A stretch of 18,917 nucleotides of DNA, taken from the NCBI GenBank assembly GCA_014885115.2, contig WKLE02002060.1, positions 1,977-20,893 on the forward strand. The letters are read 5' to 3'. Position numbers and translations under genes: made by a program. Of this stretch, positions 17,130 to 18,917 are shown piece after piece. Below the pieces are notes generated by a model. The model made no database searches. It was not told the origin of the DNA and was given only the letters and a program-made list of their open reading frames with translations. Numbering within the stretch: position 1 is the stretch's first letter; every line of letters begins with the position of its first letter. This DNA is from Asterionellopsis glacialis. Its lineage: Eukaryota > Bacillariophyta > Plagiogrammaphyceae > Rhaphoneidales > Asterionellopsidaceae.

Positions 17130-18881
17130 TTATACTCCTTTTCCTTCTAGTATAAAAACTTCTACCTGACTATTGTTTTGAGCACCCACAGCCAATATCG
17201 TTCCATCACTAGAAAGTGAAATTGACCAACCAAATTGAAAATCTTTAGCTTCACCATGTAATGATTGTCCCAGTTGCTTCCATTCATCACTGTTCCATTC
17301 AAATACTTTCACCTGACCAACGTTTTTCGGGCTACTTTCATAGTTTCTAGCACCAACAGCTAGGATATTGCCATTACTAGAAAGTGAAACCGGATAACCA
17401 AAGGCATCATTGGAAGATTCACCACGCAATGCTTGCCCCTTTTGTTCCCACCGACTACCGAACCATTCAAATATTTTTACCTGACCATTATAAGACCCAA
17501 AGCCATCTGGGGAACCAGCAGCCAAAATTGTACCATCACTAGAAAGTGAAACCGAAATCCCAAATCCATGGTCCCAAGCAGCCTCACCGTTTAATTCTTG
17601 TCCCTTCTGTTTCCACTCACTACTCATCCATTCAAACACTTGAACCTGACCAGAATCTTTGGCATCACTATAATTCCCAGGTGCACCTACAGCCAATATG
17701 GCGCCATCACTAGAAAGCGAAGTCGACATGCCAAAGTAAACTTCTTCTTCAGCCTCGCCATCCAATATTTGACCCTTTAGTTTCCATTCATCAACAAACC
17801 AATTGAAAACTTTAACGCGACCAGCACTACCTTCCCCAAAATCGTTGAGTAGGCTTACACTACCAACAGCTACGACTGTACCACTACTAGAAAGTGATAA
17901 TGAAAAACCAAACAGGTCACCTTCAGCTTCACCATACAAAGCCTGTCCCTTTTGTTCCCATTGATTATTGATCCAATTAAAAACTTTCACCCAGCCAAGA
18001 CTGAGAGGGCAGAGAGCGCCAACAGCTAAAGTCGTGCTATCATTAGAGAGTGATACTGACCAGCCTAACAAATCAATATCAGCCTCACCTGTCAAATATT
18101 GTCCCTTTTGTTTCCATTGATCATCGATCAATTCAAATACTTGCACCTGTCCAGATGGATAATAAGCTGGAGCACCAACGGCCAAGATGGTACCATTACT
18201 AGAAAGTGACACTGAAGTACCAAAGTTGTCCTCCTTGCCGAATAAGACTTGTCCTAGCCGATGCCAAACAAGATTGCGAATCGTTGGCATGGGAGTTTGA
18301 ATTGCTGGATTTTCAGTGGTTATCGGGCTTTCTGTAGGTTGTTCGTCATCCTTCTGGTTACTTGAAGGTGAAATAATCACAATTACGCTTACAGTAACAA
18401 TCAGGCCTATCAACAGCAGGGCAAGTGAAATAAAGAAAAAATTTCGGTTTTTCTTGGGTTCAAACATTTCAACTATTGGAGCATCTTGTACAACAACAGC
18501 TTCAGCTACAATGTCGGGGTGAACAGGATTCTCTGTCATGTTCTGTGGTGATGAATGAGGAGAACCATCACGTACTATAATATTGCCAGTGTACGTTATG
18601 CTGTCCATATTTGGAACGTAGCCTGGTCCTCGTACTGGAATAGCACCGGGATGCACAATAGAAGAAGCCTCTTTATCGGTACTATTAGTACTACCTAGTG
18701 TTGACGATCGATAGAATAGCTGGGGCATTTTTTCAACCCCCCCCTCCTCGCGATCATGATGGTTTTGACCATTTCTTGCCCTATGGGAGGTAGTAGCACT
18801 TGGTTGCTGAGAAGGAAAATCTGAGGGAATATCGCCACTGATGGATGGTGCTTCGGGATCAGCTTCCATGATACCTAGCAT
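17130..18881 (-). CDS. Single-pass membrane protein with seven FG-GAP-like repeats (predicted beta-propeller)
   Basis: 583 codons from ATG 18881-18879 to TAA 17132-17130, with no intron visible. Residues 1-140 are a Ser/Pro-rich tail; KKNR precedes a single hydrophobic helix at about 148-170 (FFFISLALLLIGLIVTVSVIVII); a Pro/Thr-rich stalk follows at 171-205. Seven repeats then begin at residues 210, 260, 312, 370, 427, 482 and 538. The unit is GQxLxGEAxxDxFGxSVSLSSDGTILAVGAP followed by GQVKVFEWxxxxWKQK. Seven units of 50-58 residues fit a seven-bladed propeller like those of integrin-alpha FG-GAP domains. The last unit ends in a single strand, which could pair with the first as a closing blade. 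The start is not certain: the frame is open upstream to the window edge and a second ATG lies five codons in. Function is unknown; extracellular binding or adhesion is inferred. Confidence 0.88.
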   Translation of the reverse strand: MLGIMEADPEAPSISGDIPSDFPSQQPSATTSHRARNGQNHHDREEGGVEKMPQLFYRSSTLGSTNSTDKEASSIVHPGAIPVRGPGYVPNMDSITYTGNIIVRDGSPHSSPQNMTENPVHPDIVAEAVVVQDAPIVEMFEPKKNRNFFFISLALLLIGLIVTVSVIVIISPSSNQKDDEQPTESPITTENPAIQTPMPTIRNLVWHRLGQVLFGKEDNFGTSVSLSSNGTILAVGAPAYYPSGQVQVFELIDDQWKQKGQYLTGEADIDLLGWSVSLSNDSTTLAVGALCPLSLGWVKVFNWINNQWEQKGQALYGEAEGDLFGFSLSLSSSGTVVAVGSVSLLNDFGEGSAGRVKVFNWFVDEWKLKGQILDGEAEEEVYFGMSTSLSSDGAILAVGAPGNYSDAKDSGQVQVFEWMSSEWKQKGQELNGEAAWDHGFGISVSLSSDGTILAAGSPDGFGSYNGQVKIFEWFGSRWEQKGQALRGESSNDAFGYPVSLSSNGNILAVGARNYESSPKNVGQVKVFEWNSDEWKQLGQSLHGEAKDFQFGWSISLSSDGTILAVGAQNNSQVEVFILEGKGV

Positions 18882-18917
18882 CTTGTCTTTCTTGTTTGTT
18901 ATGGAAGAAGAGGAATA

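Overview
This window looks like nuclear DNA from a diatom, most likely a raphid pennate species. I base that on three things: a leucine-rich-repeat (LRR) protein with a cytoplasmic N-terminus, one membrane span and plant-type 24-residue repeats; a second single-span protein with FG-GAP-like repeats; and a LINE-type retrotransposon of the endonuclease / reverse transcriptase / RNase H kind common in diatom genomes. The LRR gene has a short GT-AG spliceosomal intron. No database search was possible, so the taxon is an inference.

Layout. Positions 1-5422 are AT-rich, with no gene I can support. They hold low-complexity tracts and several hairpin-forming repeats, the best being a 22-bp perfect inverted repeat at 3635-3708. 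Positions 5440-13096 are one minus-strand non-LTR retrotransposon of about 7.66 kb. It is flanked by a perfect 17-bp direct repeat (5423-5439 and 13097-13113) and ends in a (TTAG)n tail. It carries ORF1 (Gag-like) and ORF2 (apurinic endonuclease-like domain, reverse transcriptase, RNase H, CCHC finger, C-terminal tail). Both reading frames are broken by stops and frameshifts, so the copy looks dead although its ends are complete.

Positions 13114-14216 are non-coding sequence upstream of the LRR gene, with a cluster of GGTACC-type palindromes. Positions 14217-16368 (+) encode a 680-residue LRR membrane protein in two exons. Positions 16369-17129 separate it from a convergent gene at 17130-18881 (-), which encodes a type II membrane protein with seven FG-GAP-like repeats, probably one seven-bladed beta-propeller.

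The two host genes face each other tail to tail. Each predicts a low-complexity cytoplasmic N-terminus, one transmembrane helix and an extracellular repeat domain, so both could be cell-surface recognition or adhesion proteins. That shared role is inference. The strongest findings are the exactly delimited retrotransposon with matching tail and target site, a possible -1 frameshift site between its two ORFs, and the seven-repeat propeller protein.
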